From Bacteroidota bacterium (GTDB lineage Bacteria; Bacteroidota; Bacteroidia; Bacteroidales; VadinHA17): a stretch of 5,449 bases of DNA. The stretch spans positions 1 to 5,449 of the forward strand of contig DAOWNN010000182.1 in the NCBI GenBank assembly GCA_030642585.1, in the 5' to 3' direction. Of this stretch, positions 5,244-5,449 are shown piece by piece (positions within the stretch are counted from its first letter, which is position 1; each line of letters begins with the position of its first letter). The position numbers were made by a program, and so were the translations under genes. The notes under the pieces were generated by a model that saw only the letters and a list, made by a program, of their open reading frames with translations, did not search any database and was not told the DNA's origin.

Positions 5244-5449
5244 ATGAGAAGATTAATTATCCTTCTTCTTTCTTATACTATTTTTATATTTCCATTGATT
5301 GCTCAAACGGAGATCACTGGCCGTATGGAAACTGCAAGTTCTGTAATAATTAGTTTTGAGAACGATTTTTGGGAGAAAACCGACCGGTATTTTACAAATG
5401 GAATAAACTTTTATCATACAGACCAGTTCTATAGCAAGTCTCCACTTAA
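5244..5449 (+). CDS. LpxR-like lipid A deacylase family outer-membrane protein (DUF2219), partial 3' end
   Basis: Sixty-eight codons are present before the right edge, and the frame is still open there. Residues 1-20 form a clear Sec signal peptide: MRR, then a hydrophobic stretch through FPLIA, with probable cleavage near Ala20-Gln21. The mature start contains SFEND (37-41) and TDRYFTNGINF (46-56). These match the first beta-strands of the LpxR/DUF2219 family, whose characterised Salmonella member is an outer-membrane beta-barrel that removes the 3'-acyloxyacyl group of lipid A. Asn40, Asp41 and Thr51 correspond to Asn9, Asp10 and Thr34 of mature Salmonella LpxR, all part of its active site. 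The catalytic His would lie beyond the window. The gene starts 42 bp after gltX with no clear promoter between, so cotranscription is plausible. The family call is fairly firm. Substrate and activity in this organism are inferred. Confidence 0.72.
   Translation, partial: MRRLIILLLSYTIFIFPLIAQTEITGRMETASSVIISFENDFWEKTDRYFTNGINFYHTDQFYSKSPL

Overview
The window looks like chromosomal DNA from a member of the Bacteroidota, most likely an environmental Bacteroidales/Marinilabiliales-type organism (inference). Four things support this. The glutamyl-tRNA synthetase has the catalytic-domain insertion and wording typical of Bacteroidota enzymes. Start codons lack Shine-Dalgarno sequences. A perfect Bacteroidota-type -7 element (TAnnTTTG) lies just upstream of that gene. 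The DNA is AT-rich, with intergenic regions that carry dispersed-type palindromes.

Layout, left to right. Positions 1-48 hold the first 16 codons of a minus-strand gene that runs off the left edge. After a short AT-rich heptamer tandem repeat comes acsA (109-1812, minus), an acetate-CoA-ligase-type enzyme. A 286-bp gap follows, holding a 16-bp perfect palindrome close to the acsA start and a compound palindromic element (about 1938-2085) flanked by an 8-bp direct repeat. Then comes tdh (2099-3130, minus), L-threonine 3-dehydrogenase. A 553-bp divergent intergenic region follows, with a chain of complementary words upstream of tdh and an 80-bp imperfect inverted repeat built from CTTRGWG heptamers. 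On the plus strand lie gltX (3684-5201), glutamyl-tRNA synthetase, and the first 68 codons of an LpxR-like (DUF2219 family) outer-membrane lipid A deacylase homologue (5244 to the right edge).

The minus-strand genes suggest two-carbon metabolism. Tdh oxidises threonine to 2-amino-3-ketobutyrate, which a CoA-dependent lyase (Kbl, not in this window) splits to glycine and acetyl-CoA. The Acs-family enzyme activates acetate, or possibly another short acid, to the acyl-CoA. Whether tdh and acsA share a transcript is uncertain, because the palindromic element separates them. The plus-strand pair is a housekeeping translation gene followed closely by an envelope gene and may be cotranscribed.

I saw no clearly new multi-gene system. 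The most unusual material is non-coding: the two structured intergenic repeats and the alternative-pairing region ahead of tdh. In the proteins, the most notable point is a Leu in place of the usual hinge-region Arg in the acyl-CoA synthetase.
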